This document shows, one piece after another, positions 8,220 through 16,996 of a stretch of 64,000 nucleotides of DNA. The stretch covers positions 124,001 through 188,000 of the forward strand of contig NZ_JPMY01000037.1 in assembly GCF_000761545.1 (NCBI RefSeq), given 5' to 3'. Under the pieces are notes generated by a model. It was not told where the DNA came from. It did no database searches and saw nothing but the letters and a program-made list of their open reading frames with translations. Position 1 is the first letter of the stretch. Each line of letters begins with the position of its first letter. Made by a program: the position numbers and the translations under genes. This DNA comes from Pseudomonas sp. ML96 (GTDB lineage Bacteria > Pseudomonadota > Gammaproteobacteria > Pseudomonadales > Pseudomonadaceae).

Positions 8220-10220
8220 ATGCCCAGCCGTCGTGAGCGAGCCAATGCCATTCGTGCCCTCAGCATGGATGCTGTGCAGAAAGCCAACAGCGGCCACCCG
8301 GGTGCCCCCATGGGCATGGCGGACATCGCCGAAGTCCTGTGGCGCGACTACCTGCAGCACAACCCGCAGAACCCGAACTGGGCCGACCGCGACCGCTTCG
8401 TGCTGTCCAACGGCCACGGCTCGATGCTGATCTATTCGCTGCTGCACCTGACCGGCTACGACCTGGCCATCGACGATCTCAAGCAGTTCCGTCAGCTGCA
8501 CAGCCGCACCCCGGGCCACCCGGAATACGGCTACACCCCGGGTGTCGAGACCACCACCGGCCCGCTGGGTCAGGGCATCGCCAACGCCGTCGGCTTCGCC
8601 ATCGCCGAAAAAGTGCTGGGCGCGCAGTTCAACCGCCCGGGCCATGACGTGGTCAACCACTACACCTACGCCTTCCTCGGCGACGGCTGCATGATGGAAG
8701 GCATCAGCCACGAAGTCTGCTCGCTGGCCGGTACCCTGGGCCTGGGCAAGCTGATCGCCTTCTACGACGACAACGGCATCTCCATCGATGGCGAAGTCCA
8801 TGGCTGGTTCACCGACGACACCCCGGCGCGCTTCGAAGCCTACGGCTGGCAGGTGATCCGCAATGTCGACGGGCATGACGCCGACGAGATCAAGACCGCC
8901 ATCGAGACTGCACGCAAGACCGCCGACCGTCCGACCCTGATCTGCTGCAAGACCGTGATCGGCTTCGGTTCGCCGAACAAGGGTGGCAAGGAAGAGTGCC
9001 ACGGCGCCCCGCTGGGCAACGACGAGATCGCCGCCACCCGCGCCGCGCTGAACTGGAACCACGGCCCGTTCGAAATCCCGGCAGACATCTACGCCGAGTG
9101 GGACGCCAAGGAAGCCGGTGCCGCCCGTGAGGCTGACTGGGACCTGCGCTTCGCCGCCTACGCTGCCGCCCATCCGGAACTGGCCGCCGAGCTCAAACGC
9201 CGCCTGGCGGGCGAGCTGCCGGCAGACTTCGCCGAGAAGTCCGCCGCCTATGTGCAGGAAGTTGCCGCCAAGGGCGAGACCATCGCCAGCCGCAAGGCCA
9301 GCCAGAACGCGCTGAACGCCTTCGGCCCGCTGCTGCCGGAATTCCTCGGCGGCTCCGCCGACCTGGCCGGCTCCAACCTGACCCTGTGGAAAGGCTGCAA
9401 GGGCGTGGAAGCTGGCGATGCCGCCGGCAACTACCTGTTCTACGGCGTGCGCGAGTTCGGCATGAGCGCGATCATGAACGGCATCGCCCTGCACGGCGGC
9501 TTCATCCCGTACGGCGCGACCTTCCTGATCTTCATGGAATACGCGCGTAACGCCGTGCGCATGTCCGCGCTGATGAAACAGCGCGTGCTCTACGTGTTCA
9601 CCCACGACTCCATCGGCCTGGGCGAAGACGGCCCGACTCACCAGCCGATCGAGCAGCTGGCCAGCCTGCGTGGCACGCCGAACTTGGATACCTGGCGCCC
9701 GGCCGATGCCGTGGAATCCGCCGTGGCCTGGAAGTACGCGATCGAGCGCGCCGACGGCCCGTCTGCACTGATCTTCAGCCGCCAGAACCTGCCGCACCAG
9801 GCGCGTGACGCCCAGCAGCTGGCCGATGTGGCTCGTGGTGCCTACGTGCTCAAGGACTGCGCTGGCGAGCCGGAGCTGATCCTGATCGCCACCGGTTCGG
9901 AAGTCGGCCTGGCCGTACAGGCTTTCGACAAGCTGAGCGAGCAGGGCAAGAAGGTCCGCGTCGTCTCCATGCCGTCGACCTCCGTGTTCGACCAACAGGA
10001 CGCCGCCTACAAGCAGGCCGTGCTGCCGCTGCAAGTCGGCGCGCGCATCGCCATCGAGGCCTCGCACGCGGACTACTGGTACAAGTACGTCGGCCTGGAA
10101 GGCCGCATCATCGGCATGACCACCTTCGGTGAGTCCGCCCCGGCCGCGCAGCTGTTCGAGGAGTTTGGCTTCACTGTCGCCAACATCCTGGAAACCGCCG
10201 CCGAGCTTTTGGACGCCTGA
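8220..10220 (+). CDS. tkt: Transketolase
   Basis: A 666-residue thiamine-diphosphate enzyme moving two-carbon units in the pentose phosphate pathway. Motifs include SGHPGAPMGMADIAEVLW, the cofactor-binding GDGCMMEGISHEVCSLAG with the downstream FYDDN, and the transketolase signature around RVLYVFTHDSIGLGEDGPTHQP. Full length for the family. CAGGAG lies just before the ATG at 8220. It is the first gene of the tkt-epd-pgk-fba block, separated from epd by an inserted oxygenase gene. Confidence 0.98.
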   Translation: MPSRRERANAIRALSMDAVQKANSGHPGAPMGMADIAEVLWRDYLQHNPQNPNWADRDRFVLSNGHGSMLIYSLLHLTGYDLAIDDLKQFRQLHSRTPGHPEYGYTPGVETTTGPLGQGIANAVGFAIAEKVLGAQFNRPGHDVVNHYTYAFLGDGCMMEGISHEVCSLAGTLGLGKLIAFYDDNGISIDGEVHGWFTDDTPARFEAYGWQVIRNVDGHDADEIKTAIETARKTADRPTLICCKTVIGFGSPNKGGKEECHGAPLGNDEIAATRAALNWNHGPFEIPADIYAEWDAKEAGAAREADWDLRFAAYAAAHPELAAELKRRLAGELPADFAEKSAAYVQEVAAKGETIASRKASQNALNAFGPLLPEFLGGSADLAGSNLTLWKGCKGVEAGDAAGNYLFYGVREFGMSAIMNGIALHGGFIPYGATFLIFMEYARNAVRMSALMKQRVLYVFTHDSIGLGEDGPTHQPIEQLASLRGTPNLDTWRPADAVESAVAWKYAIERADGPSALIFSRQNLPHQARDAQQLADVARGAYVLKDCAGEPELILIATGSEVGLAVQAFDKLSEQGKKVRVVSMPSTSVFDQQDAAYKQAVLPLQVGARIAIEASHADYWYKYVGLEGRIIGMTTFGESAPAAQLFEEFGFTVANILETAAELLDA

Positions 10221-10286
10221 CTTTTAGTTAGGTCTATGGTGCTGTGCATGACTGCATCTGGATGTTCAGTTGAGAGGGATAGTTGA

Positions 10287-11114
10287 ATGGAGCGACAGGA
10301 ATTCCTGGTAACTGCTGTTTTGGCAAAGCTTGAAGAGAATCGAGTAGCCATACAACAGCAGTGGGCCAATCCTCAAGGTACGGAAACACGCCATTTCTTT
10401 GTTGATGGCCTGCTGGGTTCAGACTTGTGCAGTGAGATCTATGAGGCTTTTCCAAAAGACGGAAATGGCTTCTTTAATAGAGAGTCATTCCGGGAGAAGA
10501 AGAAGACATCAGCAAGTCTGGATACTTATGCGGAAATCTTGGCGAATATAACCTATGCCCTTCAGGATGCACGGGTTGTGCAGTTGGTGGCAGATATTGT
10601 CGGGTTCAAAGAGATTGAGCCGGATCCCAAGTTGTATGCGGGCGGTCTTTCGATGATGTTTTCGGGGGACTTCCTCAATCCGCATATCGATAATAGCCAT
10701 GATGCACTCAGAGAGCGCTTTCGCAGGTTGAACTTGCTCTATTACGTTTCTCCAGGCTGGAGTCTGGAGAATGGCGGTAATTTCGAACTTTGGGATGCTG
10801 CGCGAGAAAATCCCAAAACTATAGTTTCAATGGCCGATAGGCTTGTGGTGATGGAGACGAATAAAACCAGCTGGCACTCTGTCAGTCCGGTGAAAGTCGA
10901 TCAACCGCGTTGCTGTGTGTCCAATTACTATTTTTCGAAACAGTCGCCTGACGCGACTGAGTACTTCCATGTCACCTCGTTTACTGGACGGCCAGGAGAG
11001 AAAGTAAAGCGTGCTTTGGGGGTGATGGATAATGTGCTGCGAAATACGGTTTCGAAGATCCTGAAAGTTGGTCGTGGCAAGGATCAAGTGAATAAACAAA
11101 AGGCTCGTCACTGA
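10287..11114 (+). CDS. 2OG-Fe(II) oxygenase-like protein (prolyl-hydroxylase fold)
   Basis: A 275-residue protein with a likely 2-oxoglutarate/iron dioxygenase core. The HxD iron ligands are in LNPHIDNSHD (residues about 130-140), the distal His in TSWHSVSPV (about 195), and an Arg for 2-oxoglutarate follows in QPRCCVSNYYFS. The substrate is unknown; relatives hydroxylate proteins or small molecules. Base composition is clearly AT-richer than both neighbours, and the gene interrupts the tkt-epd block, both suggesting later acquisition. The ATG at 10287 follows GAGAGGGA. A bulged hairpin overlaps the stop codon. Confidence 0.75.
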   Translation: MERQEFLVTAVLAKLEENRVAIQQQWANPQGTETRHFFVDGLLGSDLCSEIYEAFPKDGNGFFNRESFREKKKTSASLDTYAEILANITYALQDARVVQLVADIVGFKEIEPDPKLYAGGLSMMFSGDFLNPHIDNSHDALRERFRRLNLLYYVSPGWSLENGGNFELWDAARENPKTIVSMADRLVVMETNKTSWHSVSPVKVDQPRCCVSNYYFSKQSPDATEYFHVTSFTGRPGEKVKRALGVMDNVLRNTVSKILKVGRGKDQVNKQKARH

Positions 11115-11123
11115 CGAGGCCTT
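11100..11123 (+). terminator. Weak hairpin at the end of the oxygenase gene
   Basis: An 11-bp stem with a one-base bulge spans the oxygenase stop codon, but only a short U-poor tail follows. It may attenuate rather than stop transcription into epd. Confidence 0.35.
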
Positions 11124-11146
11124 ACTTCGACGAAGCGAAAACTGTT

Positions 11147-12193
11147 GTGTCTAATCGCCTCTACCGCGTCGCCCTCAACGGATACGGCCGCATCGGCCGT
11201 TGCGTGCTGCGCGCTCTGCACGAGCGCGGCGCGGCGGCCGGCTTCGAGATAGTCGCTTTGAACGATCTGGCCGACCAGGCCAGCATCGAGTACCTGACCC
11301 GCTTCGACTCCACCCACGGCCGCTTCCCCGGCGAGGTGAAGGTCGACGGCGACTGCCTGCATATCAACGGCGATTGCGTGAAGGTGCTGCGCCAGAGCGA
11401 GCCCGAGGCCATCGACTGGGCGGGCCTGGGCATCGACCTGCTGCTGGAGTGCTCCGGCGTCTACCACAGCCGAGCCGATGGCGAGCGTTTCCTCAAGGCT
11501 GGTGCGCCGCGGGTGCTGTTCTCCCAGCCGATGGCCGGCGAGGCGGATGTCGACGCCACCGTGGTGTTCGGCGTCAACCAGCAGTGCCTGACCGGTGCCG
11601 AGAAGCTGGTGTCGAACGCCTCCTGCACCACCAATTGTGCGGTACCGCTGCTCAAGCTGCTCGACGAGGCGGTGGGCCTGGAGTACGTCTCCATCACCAC
11701 CATCCACTCGGCGATGAACGACCAGCCGGTGATCGACGCCTACCACCACGAAGACCTGCGCCGCACGCGCTCGGCCTTCCAGTCGGTGATTCCGGTGTCC
11801 ACCGGCCTGGCCCGCGGTATCGAACGCCTGCTGCCGGAACTGGCCGGGCGCGTGCAGGCCAAGGCCATCCGCGTGCCGACGGTCAACGTCTCCTGCCTGG
11901 ACATCACCCTGCAGGTGGCGCGCGACACCAGTGCCGCCGAGATCAACACGGTGCTGCGCCAGGCTGCCGAGACCGGCCCGCTCAAGGGCCTGCTGGCCTA
12001 CACCGAGCTGCCCCACGCCAGCTGCGATTTCAACCACGACGCCCACTCGGCCATCGTCGACGGCAGCCAGACCCGGGTTTCCGGCCCGCGCCTGGTCAAC
12101 CTGCTGGCCTGGTTCGACAACGAATGGGGTTTCGCCAACCGTATGCTCGACGTCGCGGAACACTTCCTCGCCGTCTCCAACCCATCCAAATAA
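11147..12193 (+). CDS. epd: D-erythrose-4-phosphate dehydrogenase
   Basis: A 348-residue GAPDH-family enzyme. The NAD-binding start ALNGYGRIGRCVLRAL and the catalytic SNASCTTNC (Cys of the thiohemiacetal) are intact. Assignment as Epd, which makes 4-phosphoerythronate for pyridoxal 5'-phosphate synthesis, rests on its position before pgk and fba after tkt and on the ASCTTNCAVPLLKLL region. A gluconeogenic GAPDH is the alternative. The start appears to be GTG (11147), with no clear ribosome site. pgk follows after 23 bp. Confidence 0.92.
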   Translation: MSNRLYRVALNGYGRIGRCVLRALHERGAAAGFEIVALNDLADQASIEYLTRFDSTHGRFPGEVKVDGDCLHINGDCVKVLRQSEPEAIDWAGLGIDLLLECSGVYHSRADGERFLKAGAPRVLFSQPMAGEADVDATVVFGVNQQCLTGAEKLVSNASCTTNCAVPLLKLLDEAVGLEYVSITTIHSAMNDQPVIDAYHHEDLRRTRSAFQSVIPVSTGLARGIERLLPELAGRVQAKAIRVPTVNVSCLDITLQVARDTSAAEINTVLRQAAETGPLKGLLAYTELPHASCDFNHDAHSAIVDGSQTRVSGPRLVNLLAWFDNEWGFANRMLDVAEHFLAVSNPSK

Positions 12194-12216
12194 CCAGCCC
12201 CCGTGAAGGACTGACC

Positions 12217-13377
12217 ATGACCGTTCTCAAGATGACCGACCTCGACCTCGCCGGTAAGCGCGTGCTGATCCGCGAAGACCTCAACGTGCCGGTGAAGGAC
12301 GGTGTGGTGAAGAGCGACGCGCGCATCCTCGCCTCCCTGCCGACCATCAAGCTGGCCCTGGAGAAGGGCGCGGCGGTCATGGTCTGCTCGCACCTGGGCC
12401 GTCCGACCGAGGGTGAGTTCTCCGAGGAGAACAGCCTGGCGCCGGTCGCCGCCTACCTGTCCAAGGCTCTGGGCCGCGAAGTACCGCTGGTCAAGGACTA
12501 CCTGGGCGGCGTCGAAGTCAAAGCCGGCGACATCGTGCTGTTCGAGAACGTGCGCTTCAACAAGGGCGAGAAGAAGAACGCCGATGAGCTGGCCCAGCAA
12601 TACGCCGCCCTGTGCGACGTGTTCGTGATGGACGCCTTCGGTACCGCCCACCGCGCCGAGGGCTCGACCCACGGCGTGGCCAAGTTCGCCAAGGTTGCCG
12701 CTGCCGGCCCGCTGCTGGCCGCCGAACTGGACGCCCTGGGCAAGGCCCTGGGCAACCCGGCCCGCCCGATGGCCGCCATCGTCGCCGGCTCCAAGGTCTC
12801 CACCAAGCTCGACGTGCTGAACAGCCTGAGCCAGATCTGCGACCAGCTGATCGTCGGCGGCGGCATCGCCAACACCTTCCTCGCTGCGGCCGGCTTCCCG
12901 GTCGGCAAGTCGCTGTACGAGGCCGATCTGGTCGACACCGCCAAGGCCATCGCGGCCAAGGTCAGCGTGCCGCTGCCGGTCGACGTGGTGGTGGCCAAGG
13001 CCTTCGCCGAAGACGCCGAAGCGACCGTGAAAGCCATCGTCGACGTGGCCGACGACGACATGATCCTCGACATCGGCCCGCAGACCGCCGCGCAGTTCGC
13101 CGAGCTGCTGAAGTCGTCGAAGACCATCCTGTGGAATGGCCCGGTCGGCGTGTTCGAGTTCGATCAGTTCGGCAACGGCACCAAAGTGCTGGCCCAGGCC
13201 ATCGCCGAGAGCCCGGCGTTCTCCATCGCTGGCGGCGGCGACACCCTGGCGGCCATCGACAAGTACGGCGTGAACGAGCAGATCAGCTATATCTCCACCG
13301 GTGGTGGCGCCTTCCTCGAGTTCGTCGAGGGCAAGGTCCTGCCGGCCGTGGAAGTGCTGGAGCAGCGCGCCAAGTAA
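12217..13377 (+). CDS. pgk: Phosphoglycerate kinase
   Basis: A 386-residue glycolytic/gluconeogenic kinase interconverting 1,3-bisphosphoglycerate and 3-phosphoglycerate. Signatures are REDLNVPV at the N-terminus, CSHLGRP, the VGGGIANTFL hinge region and the ATP-binding GGGDTLAAI near the C-terminus. AAGGA lies before the ATG at 12217. It is 23 bp after epd and probably co-transcribed with it. Confidence 0.98.
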   Translation: MTVLKMTDLDLAGKRVLIREDLNVPVKDGVVKSDARILASLPTIKLALEKGAAVMVCSHLGRPTEGEFSEENSLAPVAAYLSKALGREVPLVKDYLGGVEVKAGDIVLFENVRFNKGEKKNADELAQQYAALCDVFVMDAFGTAHRAEGSTHGVAKFAKVAAAGPLLAAELDALGKALGNPARPMAAIVAGSKVSTKLDVLNSLSQICDQLIVGGGIANTFLAAAGFPVGKSLYEADLVDTAKAIAAKVSVPLPVDVVVAKAFAEDAEATVKAIVDVADDDMILDIGPQTAAQFAELLKSSKTILWNGPVGVFEFDQFGNGTKVLAQAIAESPAFSIAGGGDTLAAIDKYGVNEQISYISTGGGAFLEFVEGKVLPAVEVLEQRAK

Positions 13378-13484
13378 GACCCTGCTGACGATCATGTCGT
13401 CGGCGGTTTGAGAGCATCGGCGCTAAACCAAAGGCCTCTCGGCGCGGTCCCTTGCACAGGAACCCCGGAGAAAGGAGCACGGTC

Positions 13485-13679
13485 ATGCGCCAGCTCACGA
13501 TACTGTTACTCTGTGCCGGCCTCGCCGGTTGTAGTGGCAAGGGCTCGGCCCCCAGCACCTGCGAGGTGTTGAGCCCGCCGGAAATCATCCTGCCGACCAC
13601 CCAGGACGATCAGCGGGTCGAGGCGCAGAGCAGCGGCGACCCAACGGTGAGCGGCAGCGAGCAGCAGAACTGCCCCTGA
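13485..13679 (+). CDS. Small lipoprotein of unknown function
   Basis: A 64-residue protein with a lipoprotein signal peptide (lipobox LAGC, Cys16) and a short polar mature part containing two more cysteines (STCEV and QQNCP), possibly disulfide-linked. GAAAGGAG lies 7 bases before the ATG. No known domain is recognised. It sits between pgk and fba, where P. aeruginosa also has small uncharacterised genes as far as I recall. Confidence 0.7.
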   Translation: MRQLTILLLCAGLAGCSGKGSAPSTCEVLSPPEIILPTTQDDQRVEAQSSGDPTVSGSEQQNCP

Positions 13680-13709
13680 CGTTCACCTGGCCCTGACATG
13701 GAGTGTGCG

Positions 13710-14021
13710 ATGAGAGCTGTGATCCTGACGTTGTCCGCCGTGCTGCTGAGCGCCTGCGCCAGCCAGCCGGAGCCTGCCGACCAGTGGATCCGCTGGGTCT
13801 GCGATAGCCAGGCCGAAGTGCTGTGGCGACCGGTGGGCGAGGATGCGGTCGACCTGCGTCTGGGCGGCGGCGACATCGTGCACCGCCTGCAGCGCGAACC
13901 CTCGGGGTCCGGCGCGCTCTATAGCGACGGCATCCTGGCCTTCCACAGCAAGGGCGAGGAAGGCCTGGTGTACCGGGTGGCGGACAACGACCTGATCGGT
14001 CGGGGCTGCAAGGCACAGTAA
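13710..14021 (+). CDS. MliC-like lysozyme-inhibitor-family lipoprotein
   Basis: A 103-residue lipoprotein (lipobox LLSAC). The mature domain is short and beta-rich, running from WVCDSQAEVLWRP to a C-terminal GRGC. Two cysteines bracket the fold, and a central SGALYSDGILAFHSKGEEGLVYRV segment resembles the conserved part of MliC/PliC c-type lysozyme inhibitors. The assignment is by pattern only. The ATG at 13710 is chosen over 13698 because GGAG (13700-13703) precedes it at good spacing. Same direction as the preceding lipoprotein gene, 30 bp away. Confidence 0.6.
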   Translation: MRAVILTLSAVLLSACASQPEPADQWIRWVCDSQAEVLWRPVGEDAVDLRLGGGDIVHRLQREPSGSGALYSDGILAFHSKGEEGLVYRVADNDLIGRGCKAQ

Positions 14022-14218
14022 TTGCGGTAAGCAGGGTTCGGACCACGGTCCGGACCGCTGGTGCGGCGGGCTTCGAGCCTCGCCGGATTCGAATCCCGCG
14101 CGCCGAACAGGGGCGCGGGGCGGGAGAGGGCGACCCCCGATCCCCTGAAACTTGAACAAGGCCCGCCGCTGCGGCAGGCTTGCACGATCAACGACCCATT
14201 CCGGGAGAAAGGAACACC

Positions 14219-15283
14219 ATGGCACTTATCAGCATGCGCCAGATGCTCGACCACGCCGCCGAATTCGGCTACGGCGTGCCGGCCTTCAACGTCAACAACC
14301 TCGAGCAGATGCGCGCGATCATGGAAGCGGCCGACAAGACCGACTCCCCGGTGATCGTCCAGGCTTCGGCCGGTGCCCGTAAGTACGCCGGTGCGCCGTT
14401 CCTGCGCCACCTGATCCTGGCCGCCATCGAAGAATTCCCGCACATCCCGGTGTGCATGCACCAGGACCACGGCACCAGCCCGGACGTGTGCCAGCGCTCG
14501 ATCCAGCTGGGCTTCAGCTCGGTGATGATGGACGGCTCGCTGAAAGAAGACGGCAAGACCCCTGCCGACTACGACTACAACGTCCGCGTGACCCAGCAGA
14601 CCGTGGCCTTCGCCCACGCCTGCGGCGTGTCCGTGGAAGGTGAGCTGGGCTGCCTGGGCAGCCTGGAAACCGGTATGGCCGGTGAAGAAGACGGCGTCGG
14701 CGCCGAAGGCGTGCTGGACCACAGCCAGCTGCTGACCGACCCGGAAGAAGCCGCTGACTTTGTCAAGCGCACCCAGGTCGATGCCCTGGCCATCGCCATC
14801 GGCACCAGCCACGGCGCCTACAAGTTCACCAAGCCGCCAACCGGCGACGTGCTCTCCATCGAGCGCATCAAGGAAATCCACAAGCGCATCCCCAACACCC
14901 ACCTGGTGATGCACGGTTCCTCCTCGGTGCCGCAAGAGTGGCTGAAGGTGATCAACGAGTTCGGCGGCGACATCAAGGAAACCTACGGCGTGCCGGTCGA
15001 AGAAATCGTCGAAGGCATCAAGCACGGCGTACGCAAGGTCAATATCGACACCGACCTGCGCCTGGCCTCCACCGGTGCCATCCGCCGCATGATGGCCGAG
15101 CACCCGAGCGAGTTCGACCCGCGCAAGTTCTTCGCCAAGACCATCGTCGCCATGCGTGACATCTGCATCGCCCGCTACGAAGCCTTCGGCACCGCCGGCA
15201 ACGCCTCCAAGATCAAGCCGATCAACCTGGAAGGCATGTTCCAGCGCTACGCCAGCGGCGAGCTGACCGCCAAGGTCAACTAA
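14219..15283 (+). CDS. fba: Fructose-bisphosphate aldolase, class II
   Basis: A 354-residue zinc aldolase cleaving fructose 1,6-bisphosphate, of the class II subtype also found in Calvin-cycle operons. Visible motifs are YGVPAFNVNNLEQMRAI at the N-terminus, zinc/active-site CMHQDHGTSPDV, the EGELGCLGSLETG loop, AIAIGTSHGAYKF, and VNIDTDLRLAS. GGGAGAAAGG precedes the ATG at 14219. It closes the tkt-epd-pgk-fba block and is followed by a strong terminator. Confidence 0.97.
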   Translation: MALISMRQMLDHAAEFGYGVPAFNVNNLEQMRAIMEAADKTDSPVIVQASAGARKYAGAPFLRHLILAAIEEFPHIPVCMHQDHGTSPDVCQRSIQLGFSSVMMDGSLKEDGKTPADYDYNVRVTQQTVAFAHACGVSVEGELGCLGSLETGMAGEEDGVGAEGVLDHSQLLTDPEEAADFVKRTQVDALAIAIGTSHGAYKFTKPPTGDVLSIERIKEIHKRIPNTHLVMHGSSSVPQEWLKVINEFGGDIKETYGVPVEEIVEGIKHGVRKVNIDTDLRLASTGAIRRMMAEHPSEFDPRKFFAKTIVAMRDICIARYEAFGTAGNASKIKPINLEGMFQRYASGELTAKVN

Positions 15284-15299
15284 GCGACACGCTGTACCG

Positions 15300-15322
15300 A
15301 AAGCCCCGCTCTGCGGGGCTTT
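15300..15322 (+). terminator. Rho-independent terminator of fba
   Basis: A 9-bp GC-rich stem (15300-15308 with 15314-15322) and a 5-base loop end in UUU followed by CUCGUAUU, 16 bases after the fba stop. Confidence 0.8.
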
Positions 15323-15340
15323 CTCGTATTGGGATAGGAC

Positions 15341-15940
15341 ATGATGCAACTGCTCGAATGGATTCGACGCGTTAGGCGAGAACGTGCCCGCTTGCTGTTC
15401 ACTGCGCAGATTATTGGTTCTCCAGCGGAAACCGCCGCGCTGGAGTGGATGAATCGCCATGCGCTGTTTGGCTTTATGGGGACGCTATGCCAGATCGCTG
15501 GCGTGATCGTCGTGAGCCTCACGCTACTGGATCTCTGCTTGGAGCTCCCCAGCCTCGGATACTGGCAGCAGGTAGCCATAAGTGTGGGGAGTTTCGTCTT
15601 GAGCGCTTGGTTTCTGGTGCGCTACCGCGAAGTTTGGGTGCTGATCCTGGCTGCCTTCTATCTGACCTTTGCCGTTGTCCTGCTGGACTTTGCCGTGGCC
15701 AATCTGAGTGCTCCGCAGGTGCTGCTCGCCTCGGTGGTGGGCCGCGACTGCTATACGCCACCTCGCGGGCGAGTGCTGGCGACACCCGAACAGGTATGTG
15801 AGCTGGAAATTCAGCTGGGTCACTACAGCCACTGGATCAACGTCACGGGAACCGATCTGTGGATGAGCAGTGAGCTTGCAATCGAGCCGCGTCGCGGTTT
15901 TCTCGGGCTGACCTATCCGCGCCTGGTGTCGACGCCATGA
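15341..15940 (+). CDS. Hypothetical inner-membrane protein
   Basis: A 199-residue protein of unknown function. A basic N-terminus (RRVRRERARLL) is followed by hydrophobic segments at residues about 42-62, 78-95 and 100-120. The C-terminal part is soluble, with two cysteines (GRDCYTPP and EQVCELE) and ends after GLTYPRLVSTP. The stop overlaps the start of the next gene (ATGA), so the two are translationally coupled. No recognised domain. Confidence 0.65.
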   Translation: MMQLLEWIRRVRRERARLLFTAQIIGSPAETAALEWMNRHALFGFMGTLCQIAGVIVVSLTLLDLCLELPSLGYWQQVAISVGSFVLSAWFLVRYREVWVLILAAFYLTFAVVLLDFAVANLSAPQVLLASVVGRDCYTPPRGRVLATPEQVCELEIQLGHYSHWINVTGTDLWMSSELAIEPRRGFLGLTYPRLVSTP

Positions 15941-16479
15941 TCACCTTTCTGTTGCTCTGGGGGGCTTTTGCCGCAGCACTGATCGGCTGGGCCAGCCAGC
16001 GCGGGCACTACCTGCTGATCACGGCGAGCCGCAGATTGAGGGGCCAGCTGGATGATCCTGTGCGCAGCCTGTTGCCCGCCGAGCGGCAGGCTCTCACGCA
16101 GTGTTTCCAGCTGGCCTTTCCCGCCGATATGGCAGTACACCGACTGGTCTGCAAGGTTGCCTTGGTGGGCTGGCGCGAGCCGCTCTTCCTGCTGCGCCCT
16201 TACTATCAGGAGGGCGCATTGCTGGTCGACCTGCCGGAGAGCTTGTATAGCTGTGTCGAGCCTTTACTGGAGGATCAGGTAGAGCTGGTACTCAACCCTC
16301 ACCAGGGGACGCCACATGCTTTCGTGATCAGCCTCAACGGCGTGTCGCTATTGTGTGACTGCGAGGCGCGCGCGGCGGGAATCTGCTTGCCTCCAGCGCC
16401 TGAGCAGCCGCGACCCGCGCTGCGGGCTGGCTGCGAATTTCATGTACTGGGCAAGGTCGGCTCAGGACCAGCCGGTTAG
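15937..16479 (+). CDS. Hypothetical membrane-anchored protein
   Basis: A 180-residue protein with one N-terminal hydrophobic segment (residues 2-20) and a soluble remainder. The latter half carries several cysteines (SCVEPLL, LLCDCEARAAGICLPP). No known family is recognised. It overlaps the preceding gene by 4 bases and is followed 39 bp later by a lipoprotein gene in the same direction. The three may form a cell-envelope operon of unknown role. Confidence 0.65.
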   Translation: MITFLLLWGAFAAALIGWASQRGHYLLITASRRLRGQLDDPVRSLLPAERQALTQCFQLAFPADMAVHRLVCKVALVGWREPLFLLRPYYQEGALLVDLPESLYSCVEPLLEDQVELVLNPHQGTPHAFVISLNGVSLLCDCEARAAGICLPPAPEQPRPALRAGCEFHVLGKVGSGPAG

Positions 16480-16518
16480 GCGGTGCAGTTGCTTACCTCC
16501 TTCCTGAAGAGTTTGCCG

Positions 16519-16968
16519 ATGTCGTTACGTTTCCTCGGGGGACCTTGCGCCCTGCTTCTACTGCTGTCGGGCTGCGTTGGCCAGGCGCTGCCGCCCAAAG
16601 CGCCGGCAAGCGCTCCGCTGGCCGTCGTGCCCAGCGACCCGCAGCGCTGCGGCGAGCGTGCCGAGTGCACCACCAAGGTTTCGCGCACGTTGCTGTTCGT
16701 CTTCGACTATGCGGCTGCCGGTGGGCATCTGCTGCAACGTCAGGGGCGGCTGCTGTTCACTCCGGACGAGGCCGCGCCGAGCGAATGGCCGGACATCGCC
16801 ATTCGTCTGGCTGAGCCGGCCGACAGCCGTTTCGAGTTTGCGGCCGAATGCCAGGTCGCGCAGTGCCGCTACAGTGCCGACGAGCTGCTGCGGGTCTATC
16901 GCAGCTACCTGGCCGACCGGCCCTGCTCGCTGCAGCTGGCGTCGGCGGTGCGTGGCTGTGCGCCCTGA
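16519..16968 (+). CDS. Hypothetical lipoprotein
   Basis: A 149-residue protein with a lipoprotein signal peptide (lipobox LLSGC). The mature part has a Pro/Ala-rich linker and then a domain with paired cysteines (QRCGERAEC, ECQVAQC, RPCSLQ, RGC), which suggests a disulfide-rich periplasmic fold. Function unknown. The ATG at 16519 follows GAAGAG at 8 bases; an in-frame GTG at 16483 would lengthen the signal region unnaturally. Confidence 0.65.
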   Translation: MSLRFLGGPCALLLLLSGCVGQALPPKAPASAPLAVVPSDPQRCGERAECTTKVSRTLLFVFDYAAAGGHLLQRQGRLLFTPDEAAPSEWPDIAIRLAEPADSRFEFAAECQVAQCRYSADELLRVYRSYLADRPCSLQLASAVRGCAP

Positions 16969-16996
16969 TGGCGGTGAGCGGGGTTACACTGCGGCC

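Noticed and set aside
14061..14125. tRNA-like T-arm sequence (GGATTCGAATCC) upstream of fba
   Set aside because: The arms do not pair as a five-base T-stem with a seven-base loop, and no acceptor or anticodon arm can be drawn around it on either strand.
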